The notes: generated from the sequence alone by a model not told the origin. A DNA stretch of 64,000 bases from Bacillota bacterium (GCA_021820965.1 JAKACZ010000008.1:47880-111879), one strand, 5' to 3'; shown: positions 44,216 to 53,675, counted from the first letter of the stretch. Numbers and translations are program-made.

Positions 44216-45151
44216 TCATTCCAGCTTCTCGATCATAGTGCGAAAGGTCGCCTCATTATCCGCCGCGTGATCCAAGGCGTCGGCAAAAGTCGCGTCGTTG
44301 GCAACTAATAGCGTTTGGCACAATCCCATCAGGCTCGCTTTAGTCGTCAAAGTTTTGGCTAACTCGGGGTGGTACGGGTTTAGAAAAAGAGCATGATCCA
44401 GGGCTCGACGAGCGGCCAAGGGTAGCGAGAATCCGATGAGGAATTCGCGCCCTGCCGCTGACATCTGATCCTCACGATATCGCTGGGCCACGCGATGCAA
44501 GGCCTCGGCCCCAATGGCTACGCCAGCCTGCTGTACTAGGGTTTCCGCGTCGCTATAGACCACGCGAAACACTCTGATCGCCCGATCAACGAGGTCATGC
44601 GGAGAGGGGTGTTCCATTTGTTTGGGTTGCCGCCATGAACGATAGTATCCCCGCTTATACTCAATATCGGGCGCCTCCCACGCTCGTCGAAGATCCTCGA
44701 CACCCATGCGGATGCAGGGAAATCCCCACGGATCATGGAGGACAATCTGATCGACTTCCGCCGCGTACGCCAGAGTATAGTGATCCGCGCCCTGCTCGCC
44801 GCGGGTGTACGGATTATACGGCAAGAGTCCCAACGACAGGGGCCCCAGGATGACCGGACCCTCGCTCAACGCGGCGACCAGTCCCGGTATCGGATCGGGG
44901 TCAGGTGTCAATTGGGCGGTTTCTTGTATGGCGTAACCCAACGCCTCGAACGCCCGAGTGATACCCACATCGGGGGTGGATAAGCTAAAGAGAAGGGCAT
45001 CGCTCGCCTCAAGCCACGCGGCTCCGACGCCCATCCCGCTTAACACCTCGATGGTGCCTGGGAGTACCGTGTGGCCTGCGGAGGCCAACAACATAGCAGC
45101 CGAGTTAGCGTAGCAATATTCGGATTTCCCTATGTAGACGGGAAGATTCAT
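44216..45151 (-). CDS. BtrH-N-like (C39-peptidase-like) protein
   Basis: 311 residues. The N-terminal half has YCYANSAAMLLASAGHTVLPGTIEVLSGMGVGAAWLE, ILGPLSLGLLPYNP and ADHYTLAYAAEVDQIVLHDPWGFP, the Cys...His...Asp arrangement of the butirosin BtrH/papain-like C39 group. The C-terminal 130 residues are helical (DLVDRAIRVFRVVYSDAETLVQQAG). BtrH transfers an acyl chain from a carrier protein; related proteins are peptidases. No biosynthetic cluster is nearby, so the substrate is unknown. AAAGGAGA precedes the ATG. Confidence 0.72.
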   Translation of the reverse strand: MNLPVYIGKSEYCYANSAAMLLASAGHTVLPGTIEVLSGMGVGAAWLEASDALLFSLSTPDVGITRAFEALGYAIQETAQLTPDPDPIPGLVAALSEGPVILGPLSLGLLPYNPYTRGEQGADHYTLAYAAEVDQIVLHDPWGFPCIRMGVEDLRRAWEAPDIEYKRGYYRSWRQPKQMEHPSPHDLVDRAIRVFRVVYSDAETLVQQAGVAIGAEALHRVAQRYREDQMSAAGREFLIGFSLPLAARRALDHALFLNPYHPELAKTLTTKASLMGLCQTLLVANDATFADALDHAADNEATFRTMIEKLE

Positions 45152-45535
45152 TCAGACTTCTCCTTTCGTATAACGCGGTCGGGAGACCCCAACGTATACG
45201 AACATCGTACCCTTTTAAGACAACATGGACCTGTCGTTCCGTGCTTTCATTGGCTCGACTCGCCACTGAGCCCAAACGTGTGCCGCGCTAACGCCGCCCA
45301 TCCGATGTCGGCATGCCATATCGGCCTCGGTCTCCGCTTATCCCCTGCTGCCCGATTAGTCCCGGCATGGCCAGAGACCGAATTATGCTAAATAGCTGTC
45401 CGGCCGCAATGCGGCAGATTCCTTGCTGCGCATACGCCTCCGAGTGCAGCTCATTCGTACACCATATTGTTGCCACGCACAAGGTTGGGCCCAGTCCCGC
45501 CATGGCTCCATTGAGGCAACCGGATCCGGCGCGTT
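45152..45535. other. Intergenic region
   Basis: About 380 bases upstream of the BtrH-like gene, which should include its promoter. Short frames show nothing recognisable. Confidence 0.35.
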
Positions 45536-45720
45536 AGAACGCGTCCGACCTCATGTCAGAGAGGATTTTCTTGGGCTCACGGAGGATCGGGGGGACATCC
45601 TCTTGCACCGTGTCCCAGACAATGTCGGGGTCGACATGGCCATAGTCGTGAGCCACGCGGTGCAGCCAGTAACCATGATGTGCTAGCCGGTGTAAGTCCG
45701 GCCGCACGGACTGCCCGTCC
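45536..45720 (-). pseudogene. HepT (DUF86 HEPN toxin) C-terminal relic
   Basis: The minus strand translates to RPDLHRLAHHGYWLHRVAHDYGHVDPDIVW then DTVQEDVPPIL, ending at a TAA. VAHDYG.VD..IVW..VQ.D.P.L is the C-terminal pattern of HepT/DUF86 HEPN RNases (normally an R....HxY motif). The usual Arg before the His is replaced in this stretch, the N-terminal 80 residues are absent, and no MntA-like nucleotidyltransferase antitoxin is adjacent. A broken toxin gene. Confidence 0.6.
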
Positions 45721-46690
45721 GAGCGCGTAGTGAATCGGACGTTCAGCGTGGGTGCCCCGCTGGGCGCAAGCTCCGAGGATCATGCCTCCGCCGCCTGCGG
45801 GTGGGACCCATCAGGGGAGGCTAACGAGTGACCGGGCCGTAGCATCAAGCGAATGCTGCCGTGTCGAAATTCCGTCCCCGGCAGAAATGGGTGCCGGGAT
45901 GTACAGGAGGCCGAGCCTGGGCGACCTGGGCGAAGGCTGGTAGCTTTGGGGAAGAGACGGGCACACGCACCACTATCACTGCGTTTGGCAATAAATGGTG
46001 CCAAATGCGGGTTATAGTCAATGAATTGGCGAATGCGCCCTTCGAGCGCTGCGACCGAGGCAGAACTGGCCCCTTTTATTGAGAGTCCAGCGGACGAGGA
46101 TACTAAACCAGCACTCGATCGGGTTTAACCAGGAACAGTTCTTGGGGGTATAGAGAAAACAGATGGAATGGCTTTCCATCTCTCAGAACTTTTTCGACCT
46201 ATACACGTTAACTTATGAAAGTGTGAAGGCCGCTGGCGGGGTGGCGCCGTAATCGCCGGGTGTCCTAAGCATTCGATTGCGGTTGCGATGACTGTCAATG
46301 ATGGTTGCCAGCCCGATGCTGCTGTCACAGGACCCACTCATCTCCTGATGCTTTTGGCGCTGGGCCACGAGGATTTCGTTGGCCTTTTGTGCAAGGTTGC
46401 TGGAATCGCGTCAACCTAACGCGTCGCGCAGGGCGTAACAGGGAATATGGGTGCGATTGCGAGCGAAATAGCCGATCAGTTGCACGAGCCTGTCTTCCGA
46501 TTAGTCCGTTGACAAAAAACTCGAGGGCCGTCGTAGAAAGAAAAAGGTTTAAAGGGGCCTTCCGATGGATAACCATCCGGCCGTGTTCCCATAGCATCCC
46601 CGCGCTTCTCGCTATGAGGCATCGGGGGTTTTTGATGTCGACCCGAAACGAATACCTGACGATGTTTCTCCGCACCACGCTCGCTATGCC
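45721..46690. other. Accessory region without a recognisable gene
   Basis: About 970 bases with overlapping short frames on both strands, none of known family. It contains copy 2 of the 43-bp hairpin repeat. It resembles the other decayed accessory stretches of this window. Confidence 0.35.
45975..46017. repeat. 43-bp dispersed hairpin repeat, copy 2
   Basis: Same orientation as 42850-42892, two mismatches in 43 bases. It carries the TTTGGC/GCCAAA hairpin and ends GGGTTATAG. Here no transposase is next to it, so it may be a stand-alone small repeat. Confidence 0.8.
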
Positions 46691-46876
46691 AAATGAGCTT
46701 TTAACGGAGAATCTGAGGGCCGGGATGATGAACGGGGGAGTATTGACGGGTCTGAACCGGCCGAAGGCAGCCGCTCGACTTCCCAAGCCTCCCTTGCAAA
46801 GCTGTTGTTCGCGCCGGCGGCTAAGGCTACCCATGGAACGGAGGCTTCCCTCAAGCCCCGCCCTTCAGAGCGGCGT
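46690..46876 (-). mobile_element. IscB-type omega-RNA-like element end at the XRE gene
   Basis: The minus strand begins GTCAACCACGCCGCTCTGAAGG, close to the element end at 26.58 kb (GTCAACCACCCCGGCC). It is followed by GGGAAGCCTCC and TAGCCTTAG, which align with GGGAGCTCC and AGCCTTAG of the omega-RNA upstream of iscB. The first 26 bases also encode the last residues of the XRE regulator. No iscB frame follows downstream. The element family assignment rests on these short matches only. Confidence 0.5.
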
Positions 46877-47681
46877 GGTTGACTGTGAGTTTTAAAGTAT
46901 CCGCTTGAGCACCCGGATGACCCGCCAACGAGGGGTTTTTGGCAGCGAGTTCTTGGTTTAAAGGCACAAACACGTTAACCCAAAGGTCCGGTGGCCCAGG
47001 AAACTGCATACGAACAATGGTGAGTTTAATGGCACCCGTCTCATCACGAAAAGTTAATGGTAATAATGGTGCAGCATCTGAAACCGGATCACAGGCTTCC
47101 CACATGCGGCGAAAATCCGGCAACCGGCGCAACCGTGTCATGACCTCCCGACTGGAGGGCAACTGCCAAACCGCTTTGCAATCATGGCGAAACTGCCGTA
47201 GTGCCGTCTCTGCCCATGGTGCCCAGGGAACAATGTGGCTGCGATAGTCGGGATCAAACACGAATTCCATTAATGAGGTCGAATAGAGCACGATCTGGTT
47301 CGGCGACACGCCGAAAAGTTGTTCAGCCGCTTGATTCCAACCGTGCAACCGCCATAGATTGTCATGAATATAAGCGGGATAGCTAATCGAGTATATGGCA
47401 CTCAACGCGGCTTGCCTTAGCTCTTCGCGGTCTGTGGCGGACTCCTCCTTTTCGCTATAGTCGCCCGCCAATTCAAGAAATTCGCGACGATTTGTCCCCC
47501 GCAGCCCTAACGCATTAGCAAGCCCCAGCGCAATACGGTAAGACGGTTTAGAACGTAATCCACCCTCCAACTGGGCAATGTACTGCCGAGTACACCCAGC
47601 CAGTTCCGCCAGCGCCTGTTGTGAAAGACGTCTTTCCTGGCGGGATCGAGACAAATAATTTGACAATAATCTTGGTTCCAT
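46851..47681 (-). CDS. XRE/MmyB-type helix-turn-helix regulator
   Basis: 276 residues from MEPRLLSNYLSRSRQERRLSQ. The Xre HTH is LSQQALAELAGCTRQYIAQLEGGLRSKPSYRIALGLANALGL (residues about 17-60). The rest is a MmyB-like PAS-type ligand domain: YPAYIHDNLWRLHGWNQAAEQLFG and LLPLTFRDETGAIKLTIVRMQFPGP. It ends VNHAALKGGA, which is encoded by the element end. It is divergent from the 2-hydroxyacid dehydrogenase operon and the most likely regulator of it. ATG 47681 lies about 9 bases after GAGAG. Confidence 0.88.
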   Translation of the reverse strand: MEPRLLSNYLSRSRQERRLSQQALAELAGCTRQYIAQLEGGLRSKPSYRIALGLANALGLRGTNRREFLELAGDYSEKEESATDREELRQAALSAIYSISYPAYIHDNLWRLHGWNQAAEQLFGVSPNQIVLYSTSLMEFVFDPDYRSHIVPWAPWAETALRQFRHDCKAVWQLPSSREVMTRLRRLPDFRRMWEACDPVSDAAPLLPLTFRDETGAIKLTIVRMQFPGPPDLWVNVFVPLNQELAAKNPSLAGHPGAQADTLKLTVNHAALKGGA

Positions 47682-47857
47682 AGCGATTGATACTCTCATA
47701 AGAGCCAAAGCTACGACATTTAACGTCCAGACCAACCATTACGCCCGTCAACTCCATAGTATACATTTCTTTCATTGTTTTCAATCCAATGGCAACTAGT
47801 TGCGTTCTAATTATTGCACTGATTCCAGTACATTTATCTCATGGGGAGGGGGCGCCG

Positions 47858-48823
47858 ATGAATATAACCATTGTCTTGCCGCCTTCAGCACGCTTAGCCG
47901 AACAGTCCGGCCTTATTCGACAGGTGTTTGCGGGGCACACGATACAAGTTGTCACAACCTCGGCCGAACAGGCCAAGGCCTTGGAGTCCACCGACATTTT
48001 GGTCTCGACGGCGTTTGTCCCTGTAACGCGTTCGGACATTTTATCGGCACCTCGACTGAAATTTATTCAGGTGGCCGGAGTCGGAGTCGACCATGTGGAT
48101 CTGGATGCCGCTCAGGATCAAGGCGTTTTGGTGGCCGCAGTCGCAGGTGCTAACGCGGAAAGTGTGGCCGAACACGTAGTGATGTCGGCACTCGCCTTGC
48201 TTCGGCCATTAGTATCGTCTCATGTGAGCCTCACGGAGGGAAAGTGGGAACTGCCCGCCTGGATGGCTAGGGCCGAGGATATGGCAGGGAAGACCTTTGG
48301 TATTTACGGCATGGGCCGCATCGGCCAGGAACTGGCTAAACGCCTTTTAGCTTTTCACGTCACCCTCTTGTATCATGACCAACACCCGCTTAGCCAGGAC
48401 AAGGAACGTCTGTGGGGCCTCACTCTCGTGTCCAAAGAGACTCTTCTAAAAGCCAGCGATATCGTGTCGCTCCATCTTCCTCTTACGCGGGATCTTTACC
48501 ACACCATCGGTAGCCAGGAATTTTCCGCAATGAAGGACGGCAGCATTCTAATCAATACAGCCCGTTCTGAACTGATCGACCGCGATGCCTTACTTGTTGC
48601 ACTGCGCACCAAACTTCGCGGGGCGGCATTGGATGTCCTCGATCCCGAACCTCCCCTGCCCGATGATCCGCTGCTAAAGCTTCCTAACGTGCTCTTAACG
48701 CCTCATGGTGCCGGGGTCACCATTCAAGCCCAGAACCGTATTGCCGAAAGCGCCATCCAAAATGTCCTCCGTTTTCTTGATAACCGACCCGTCGACCACC
48801 TGTTCCTGGGGGAATCGTCATGA
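47858..48823 (+). CDS. D-2-hydroxyacid dehydrogenase (NAD-dependent)
   Basis: 321 residues. The NAD-binding loop is KTFGIYGMGRIGQELAKRLLAF; the catalytic acids and base appear in LINTARSELIDRDAL (Arg) and LTPHGAG (His), with the Glu in ALDVLDPEPPLPDDP. It reduces 2-oxoacids or oxidises (R)-2-hydroxyacids. Followed with a 4-base overlap (ATGA) by benzoylformate decarboxylase, it is plausibly an (R)-mandelate/phenylglyoxylate dehydrogenase. GGGGAGGGGGCG precedes ATG 47858. Confidence 0.9.
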   Translation: MNITIVLPPSARLAEQSGLIRQVFAGHTIQVVTTSAEQAKALESTDILVSTAFVPVTRSDILSAPRLKFIQVAGVGVDHVDLDAAQDQGVLVAAVAGANAESVAEHVVMSALALLRPLVSSHVSLTEGKWELPAWMARAEDMAGKTFGIYGMGRIGQELAKRLLAFHVTLLYHDQHPLSQDKERLWGLTLVSKETLLKASDIVSLHLPLTRDLYHTIGSQEFSAMKDGSILINTARSELIDRDALLVALRTKLRGAALDVLDPEPPLPDDPLLKLPNVLLTPHGAGVTIQAQNRIAESAIQNVLRFLDNRPVDHLFLGESS

Positions 48824-50412
48824 ACGTTCGGGAAGCCATCAAGGAATGGTTCGACTATCACCGCATACAGGTCGTTTTTGGAAATCCCGGGTCGACAGAA
48901 ATTCCTTTCTTGGTGGACTGGCCCAAAAATGTATCTTATGTGCTCGGCTTGCAGGAAAGCCAAGTGGTGGCGATGGCCGACGGCTACGCTCAAGCGTCAG
49001 GCCTTCCGGCTGTAGTGAACCTTCATTCGCAGGCAGGATTAGGGCATGCCATGGGAGCATTGATGACGGCCAAGAGAAACCGCACGCCGCTGGTGGTCAC
49101 CGTGGGCCAGGAAGACACCCGTCATCATATCTTAGACCCTTTATTGTATGGAAACTTAACCGATTGGGCGTCTTCCGTAGCGCAGTGGAGCTATCAGCCG
49201 ACGTCATCGGAGGACGTCGTGCCCGCCTTGGAACGGGCTTATCATGAGGCCAGGCGCCCTCCCGGCGGACCTGCCGCGGTGGTTTTGCCCATGAACTATC
49301 TCAATGGTTCGGCCTCTTGGAGCCCCAGACGGGAGGTGCAGTACCAGTCCGTGCCCGCTGGATTGGAGTCGTTGACTGCCGTACTCAAGGCGGCCAAATC
49401 TCCCGCTTTAGTGATCGGCGACGAAGTTGATCGGGAAGGAGCTTGGCAAGAGGCGACGCGGATGGCAGAAGCGTTAGGCTGCCCAGTATATGGGGCGCCC
49501 TTGTCCATGCGTATCGGCTTTCCCAATCGCCATCCGCTGTTTCACGGTTTTCTCTCCCCTGCCATGAGTGCGATTATTCAAAGCTTGTCCGCTTACGATG
49601 TCGTGCTGGTTATGGGGGCACCCGCATTCCTTATCTACCCTCACATCGCCGGCTCGCGCGAGTGGGGACAAACCCAGGTCTATCACGTCTCTTCGAATCC
49701 CGAATACCTGGCCCGTTCAATAGCACATCACGGTTATTACGGTTCGGTCCGCCTGGCCATGCAGGAGTTGCTCAGAGATTTTGCTGTCAAAGCACCGAAG
49801 ACAGAGATAACCGACATTTCGGAAGCCGAGCAAAAGTCCTCCGCGGCTCGTGAGCGCTCCCACCTGGGCCCGGAGTTTGTGCTGTATGCCTTAGAACACA
49901 GTATGCCAAACGACACCATCGTGGTGGACGAATCGGTCTCTCACAGCCTCATGCTACGAAAATTCTTAAACTTCACCCGCCCGGAAAGCTATTTTACCGC
50001 GTCCAATGGCGCTTTAGGTTGGGGATTGGCCGCCGCTGCCGGGATCCAGTTAGCTCGGCCCGACAGGCACGTGCTTGCGGTCGTAGGCGACGGCGCCTCA
50101 CTTTACGGTATTCAGTCGCTATGGACAATGGTGGAATACAACTTGCCCGTGGTCATCGTTATTCTCAACAATCACGGCTATAACATCCTTAAAAGTCTTA
50201 CCCAAGGTTTATACCCCGGGCACTTAGATACAACCCCGGGACTTAATGTGCATCACGTGGACTTTACACGCGTTGCCGAGGGCTTTGGTCTCGCGGCGCA
50301 CCAGGTCGATAAGCCCGGCGACTTGGAGGCCGCACTGGCTACCGCCTGGTCTTCGGCCAAGCCGTATTTGCTGGATGTTCATGTCGATCCTCAGATTCCC
50401 ACGTTGCTATAG
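48820..50412 (+). CDS. mdlC: Benzoylformate decarboxylase-type ThDP enzyme
   Basis: 530 residues. Residues S25 (in GNPGSTEIPF), E46 (in LQESQVVAMADGYAQ) and H69 (in VNLHSQAGLGHAMGAL) fall where benzoylformate decarboxylase has S26, E47 and H70. The ThDP motif is VVGDGASLYGIQSLWTMVEYNLPVVIVILNNHGYNIL. It turns phenylglyoxylate into benzaldehyde plus CO2. Translationally coupled to the dehydrogenase gene. The following alcohol and aldehyde dehydrogenases fit its product. Other 2-oxoacid decarboxylases are possible but less likely given these three residues. Confidence 0.88.
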   Translation: MNVREAIKEWFDYHRIQVVFGNPGSTEIPFLVDWPKNVSYVLGLQESQVVAMADGYAQASGLPAVVNLHSQAGLGHAMGALMTAKRNRTPLVVTVGQEDTRHHILDPLLYGNLTDWASSVAQWSYQPTSSEDVVPALERAYHEARRPPGGPAAVVLPMNYLNGSASWSPRREVQYQSVPAGLESLTAVLKAAKSPALVIGDEVDREGAWQEATRMAEALGCPVYGAPLSMRIGFPNRHPLFHGFLSPAMSAIIQSLSAYDVVLVMGAPAFLIYPHIAGSREWGQTQVYHVSSNPEYLARSIAHHGYYGSVRLAMQELLRDFAVKAPKTEITDISEAEQKSSAARERSHLGPEFVLYALEHSMPNDTIVVDESVSHSLMLRKFLNFTRPESYFTASNGALGWGLAAAAGIQLARPDRHVLAVVGDGASLYGIQSLWTMVEYNLPVVIVILNNHGYNILKSLTQGLYPGHLDTTPGLNVHHVDFTRVAEGFGLAAHQVDKPGDLEAALATAWSSAKPYLLDVHVDPQIPTLL

Positions 50413-50496
50413 TTCTTAACTATTGGTGTCACAGAAGGCCTGTATGGAACGACTCAAGTTTTGCCGAAAAACAGTCAAACGAAGGGAAGACGGACC

Positions 50497-50907
50497 ATGC
50501 CAACATATCAGAGTGCTGAAGAGTTCATCGATGTTCTCACCGAAGTTTCGGAGCGGGTGAAGCGTTCCGATGTCGCAAAAAGTCTACGAGACGCTAACCT
50601 CGTGGTGACGTTTGTTTACCATCATCCCGATTTTGTTGTGCTGATGGATGGCCGCACGCCGACCGAGGACGATAGTTATATGTCCATGACGTTTCATCAA
50701 GATACTCCTGCGGCCGATGTCAGTTTCGAATCATCCGCCGACGTCGGCCACCAGTTTTGGTCCGGCCATTTAGACGTGCCCAACGCCTTGGCCAGAGGAC
50801 AGGTGAAAGCCAAGGGAGCCATCACCAAGGCCTTAAAATTGATCCCCTTGCTTCCGCCGTTGTATGAGACATACAACCAAGTCCGCCACAGTAAAGGTCT
50901 AGACTGA
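50497..50907 (+). CDS. SCP2 sterol-carrier-like protein
   Basis: 136 residues: SAEEFIDVLTEVSERVKRSDVAKSLRDANLVVTFVYHHPD, then YMSMTFHQDTPAADVSFESSADVGHQFWSGHLDVPNALARGQVKAKGAITKALKLIPLLPPLYETY. The last part is the SCP2 signature of small lipid-binding proteins. GAAGGGAAGACGG precedes ATG 50497. It lies between the decarboxylase and the alcohol dehydrogenase in the same operon. It could carry or sequester a hydrophobic aldehyde or acid; that is speculative. Confidence 0.75.
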   Translation: MPTYQSAEEFIDVLTEVSERVKRSDVAKSLRDANLVVTFVYHHPDFVVLMDGRTPTEDDSYMSMTFHQDTPAADVSFESSADVGHQFWSGHLDVPNALARGQVKAKGAITKALKLIPLLPPLYETYNQVRHSKGLD

Positions 50908-51009
50908 GCCCAAAACAGAAAGCCGTCCTAACCGATCGAGATCGGACACCTTCTGCACGAAAGCTTCTGTATCGTCGATGCGGTTATTTGGCTTAAGAAG
51001 GGATGGAAA

Positions 51010-52119
51010 ATGATGCGTGCTGCTGTTCTCGTGGATGCCAATGAAGATCTTCAGGTAGTCGAGGTCACATTGGACCCTCCGGGCCCCCGCGAAGTGCTGG
51101 TTCAAATGGCTGCGGCCGGTGTGTGCCATAGCGACTGGCATGTGATGCAAGGGGATTTGCCGGTACCACTGCCGGCGATTTTAGGCCATGAAGGAGCGGG
51201 CGTTGTTCAAGCTGTTGGCGAGGAGGTTAGCCGAGTAAAGCCGGGCGATCATGTGGTGCTGTCGTGGATCCCAAGTTGCGGACAATGTTTTTATTGCTTG
51301 AAGGGACGCCCCGACATGTGCGAACAGGCCTTTACCGTTCAACTGTCGGGGACCTTGCCGGGTAATGCCGTCCGCTTGCATTGGGACCATGGGGCTCTTC
51401 ATCATTATTTGGGAACGTCGTGTTTCGCCGAGCTAACCGTCGTCCCCGAAACTGGCGTGGTTGTTATCGACCCGACCATCCCGTTAAGGCAGGCGGCACT
51501 GGTCGGATGTGCTGTCACGACTGGATTCGGCGCCGTGACTCATACCGCCCGGGTTTCCCCTGGCGATTCGGTAGCCGTGATTGGCTGTGGAGGAGTAGGT
51601 CTTAACGTTATTCAAACCGCCCGCCTAGCGGGGGCCGACCCCATTATCGCGATAGACGCCAACAGCCAAAAGGAGACTCTGGCTAAGAAATTTGGGGCAA
51701 CTCACTTTATCGACGCAAGCCAATCCGACGATCTCATTACTCCGGTCATTGATCTTACTCGAGGAATTGGCGCGGATTTCTCTTTTGAAGTGATTGGGCG
51801 CAAGGAAACTATCGAAGCCGCGTACGGAATGGTGCGCAAAGCGGGGACCGCCGTTGTCATCGGCGTCGCGCCGCCTCATTTGGACGTATCGTTCAACGCG
51901 TTTTCCTTCCCTTCTCAAAGCAAGATCCTGACGGGGTCCTGGTATGGCCAATCGGTTCCCGCCATCGATATTCCCCGAATCCTCAGTCTATATCAGCAGG
52001 GGCGGCTTAATCTGGATGAACTGGTAACGCAAAGCTACCGTCTGAACGAGGTTAACCAAGCCTTCCGTGAGCTCATTGAAGGAACCGTTGGAAGAGGGGT
52101 TATCGAGTTTTCGTCATAA
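51010..52119 (+). CDS. Zinc-dependent alcohol dehydrogenase (group III, aryl-alcohol type)
   Basis: 369 residues. Catalytic zinc ligands lie in GVCHSDWHVMQ and GHEGAGVV, with the structural zinc site in CGQCFYCLKGRPDMC (four Cys). NAD is bound by VIGCGGVGLNVIQTARLAG. This matches the benzyl-alcohol/S-(hydroxymethyl)-thiol dehydrogenase group. With the decarboxylase before and aldehyde dehydrogenase after, it probably interconverts benzyl alcohol and benzaldehyde. ATG 51010 or the next codon ATG 51013 may be used. Confidence 0.9.
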   Translation: MMRAAVLVDANEDLQVVEVTLDPPGPREVLVQMAAAGVCHSDWHVMQGDLPVPLPAILGHEGAGVVQAVGEEVSRVKPGDHVVLSWIPSCGQCFYCLKGRPDMCEQAFTVQLSGTLPGNAVRLHWDHGALHHYLGTSCFAELTVVPETGVVVIDPTIPLRQAALVGCAVTTGFGAVTHTARVSPGDSVAVIGCGGVGLNVIQTARLAGADPIIAIDANSQKETLAKKFGATHFIDASQSDDLITPVIDLTRGIGADFSFEVIGRKETIEAAYGMVRKAGTAVVIGVAPPHLDVSFNAFSFPSQSKILTGSWYGQSVPAIDIPRILSLYQQGRLNLDELVTQSYRLNEVNQAFRELIEGTVGRGVIEFSS

Positions 52120-52196
52120 CCGGCGGCGCATCGGGGGTCACAGGCACGAACCCCGGTGAAATCAGAGGACCGTCAACCTGGATAGGAGGGTGGCAC

Positions 52197-53675
52197 ATGG
52201 AGTTGGTACATCAGCATGTGTGTTTCATTGGAGGGGAATGGGTCAAATCCCTAGGAAACGAACTCCTCCAAGACGTTAACCCGGCAACGGGAGAAGTGTT
52301 TGCCGAGGCGGCCAATGGCAACCGACAGGATATCGACAAGGCGGTAACGGCAGCACAACAGAGCTTTGACGAAAGATCCTGGTTGGGCATGGATCCACTC
52401 GAACGGAGCAGAACCTTGGGACGTCTGGCCCACCTTTTGCGTGAACACCGCGACCAGCTGGCCAACGTGATGGTCGAAGAGAATGGCATGCCAATAAATT
52501 TTGCCCAGTGGCTGGAAATTCCCATGGCGGCGGACGTATTTGACTATTTCGCCTCACTGATTCCGATCACCGGAGGACGCACCTTGCCCTTCTCGTTGCC
52601 GGGGCCACAAGGGGAATACCTCTTAATGACACTCAAAGAGCCGACAGGGGTTGCCGGAGTCATTACGCCGTGGAATTTCCCCTTATTGATGCCAGCCTGG
52701 AAGGTTGCCCCCGCTTTGGCGGCAGGATGTTCCGTCGTGTTGAAACCGGCTCCGGAAACTCCATTGACGGCATTGGCCTTAGCCGACTTGGCACAACAAG
52801 CCGGAATTCCCGACGGGGTTTTCAATGTCGTTCCGGGAGGGGACGAGGCAGGCCGGGCACTGGTTCTCCATCCTCAAGTTCCCAAAATTGCCTTTACCGG
52901 GCAAACCCAAACCGGCGTCGAAGTAATGAGAGCGGCCGCCCCCTTCCTCAAGCGGGTCACGCTGGAGCTGGGAGGGAAGTCGCCGCAAGTCGTCTTTGAT
53001 GACGTCGACTTGAATGAAGTCGTGGCAGGGGCCTTATTCGGCGTTTATCTCTATTCGGGGCAGGTGTGCCAGGCCGGAAGCCGAATCCTGGTTCAAGACA
53101 CGCTGTACCGCCAATTTGTCGACAAACTCACAGCCGACGCCCAAAACTTGGTGTTAGGTGACGGTCTCGATGTGGGAACGGATTTAGGCCCCATTATCTC
53201 GGCCAGTCAAAGAGACCGAGTGCTCTCCTATGTTGCGCAAGGGCGGCAGGACGGCGCCGTTTTGACAACGGGCGGGAAAGCGATGGACCGTCCGGGATTT
53301 TTTATTCAGCCGACAGTTTTCAGTGAGGTCAAGCCGTCCATGACAATTTTCCAGGAAGAAATCTTTGGTCCTGTCTTGAGCGTTATCCCGTTCCACGACG
53401 AAGAAGAAGCCATTCAGTTGGCAAACGGCACCCGGTACGGACTGGCCGCCGGTGTTTGGACCAGGGATATTAAACGGGCAATGCGGGTCACTCGTCAGAT
53501 TAAGTCCGGCACGGTTTGGCTCAATACGTATCAAATTTTGTCTCCCACCGCTCCATTTGGCGGATATAAACAGAGTGGCATCGGACGCGAATTAGGTCCC
53601 GACGCCTTGGAGGCCTATTTGGAGACCAAAACGGTTATTGTCGACGGCAACGAGCAGGCCCTGGCGTTCTTTTAG
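52197..53675 (+). CDS. Aldehyde dehydrogenase (benzaldehyde-type)
   Basis: 492 residues. GVITPWNFPLLMPAWKVAPALAAGCSVVLKPAPETPLTA is the NAD-binding part; VTLELGGKSPQVVFDD carries the general base Glu, YSGQVCQAGSRILV the catalytic Cys, and EEIFGPVLSVIPF the conserved C-terminal motif. It oxidises an aldehyde to a carboxylic acid with NAD(P). GGATAGGAGGG precedes the ATG. As the last gene of the operon it would finish the route to benzoate. Confidence 0.94.
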   Translation: MELVHQHVCFIGGEWVKSLGNELLQDVNPATGEVFAEAANGNRQDIDKAVTAAQQSFDERSWLGMDPLERSRTLGRLAHLLREHRDQLANVMVEENGMPINFAQWLEIPMAADVFDYFASLIPITGGRTLPFSLPGPQGEYLLMTLKEPTGVAGVITPWNFPLLMPAWKVAPALAAGCSVVLKPAPETPLTALALADLAQQAGIPDGVFNVVPGGDEAGRALVLHPQVPKIAFTGQTQTGVEVMRAAAPFLKRVTLELGGKSPQVVFDDVDLNEVVAGALFGVYLYSGQVCQAGSRILVQDTLYRQFVDKLTADAQNLVLGDGLDVGTDLGPIISASQRDRVLSYVAQGRQDGAVLTTGGKAMDRPGFFIQPTVFSEVKPSMTIFQEEIFGPVLSVIPFHDEEEAIQLANGTRYGLAAGVWTRDIKRAMRVTRQIKSGTVWLNTYQILSPTAPFGGYKQSGIGRELGPDALEAYLETKTVIVDGNEQALAFF

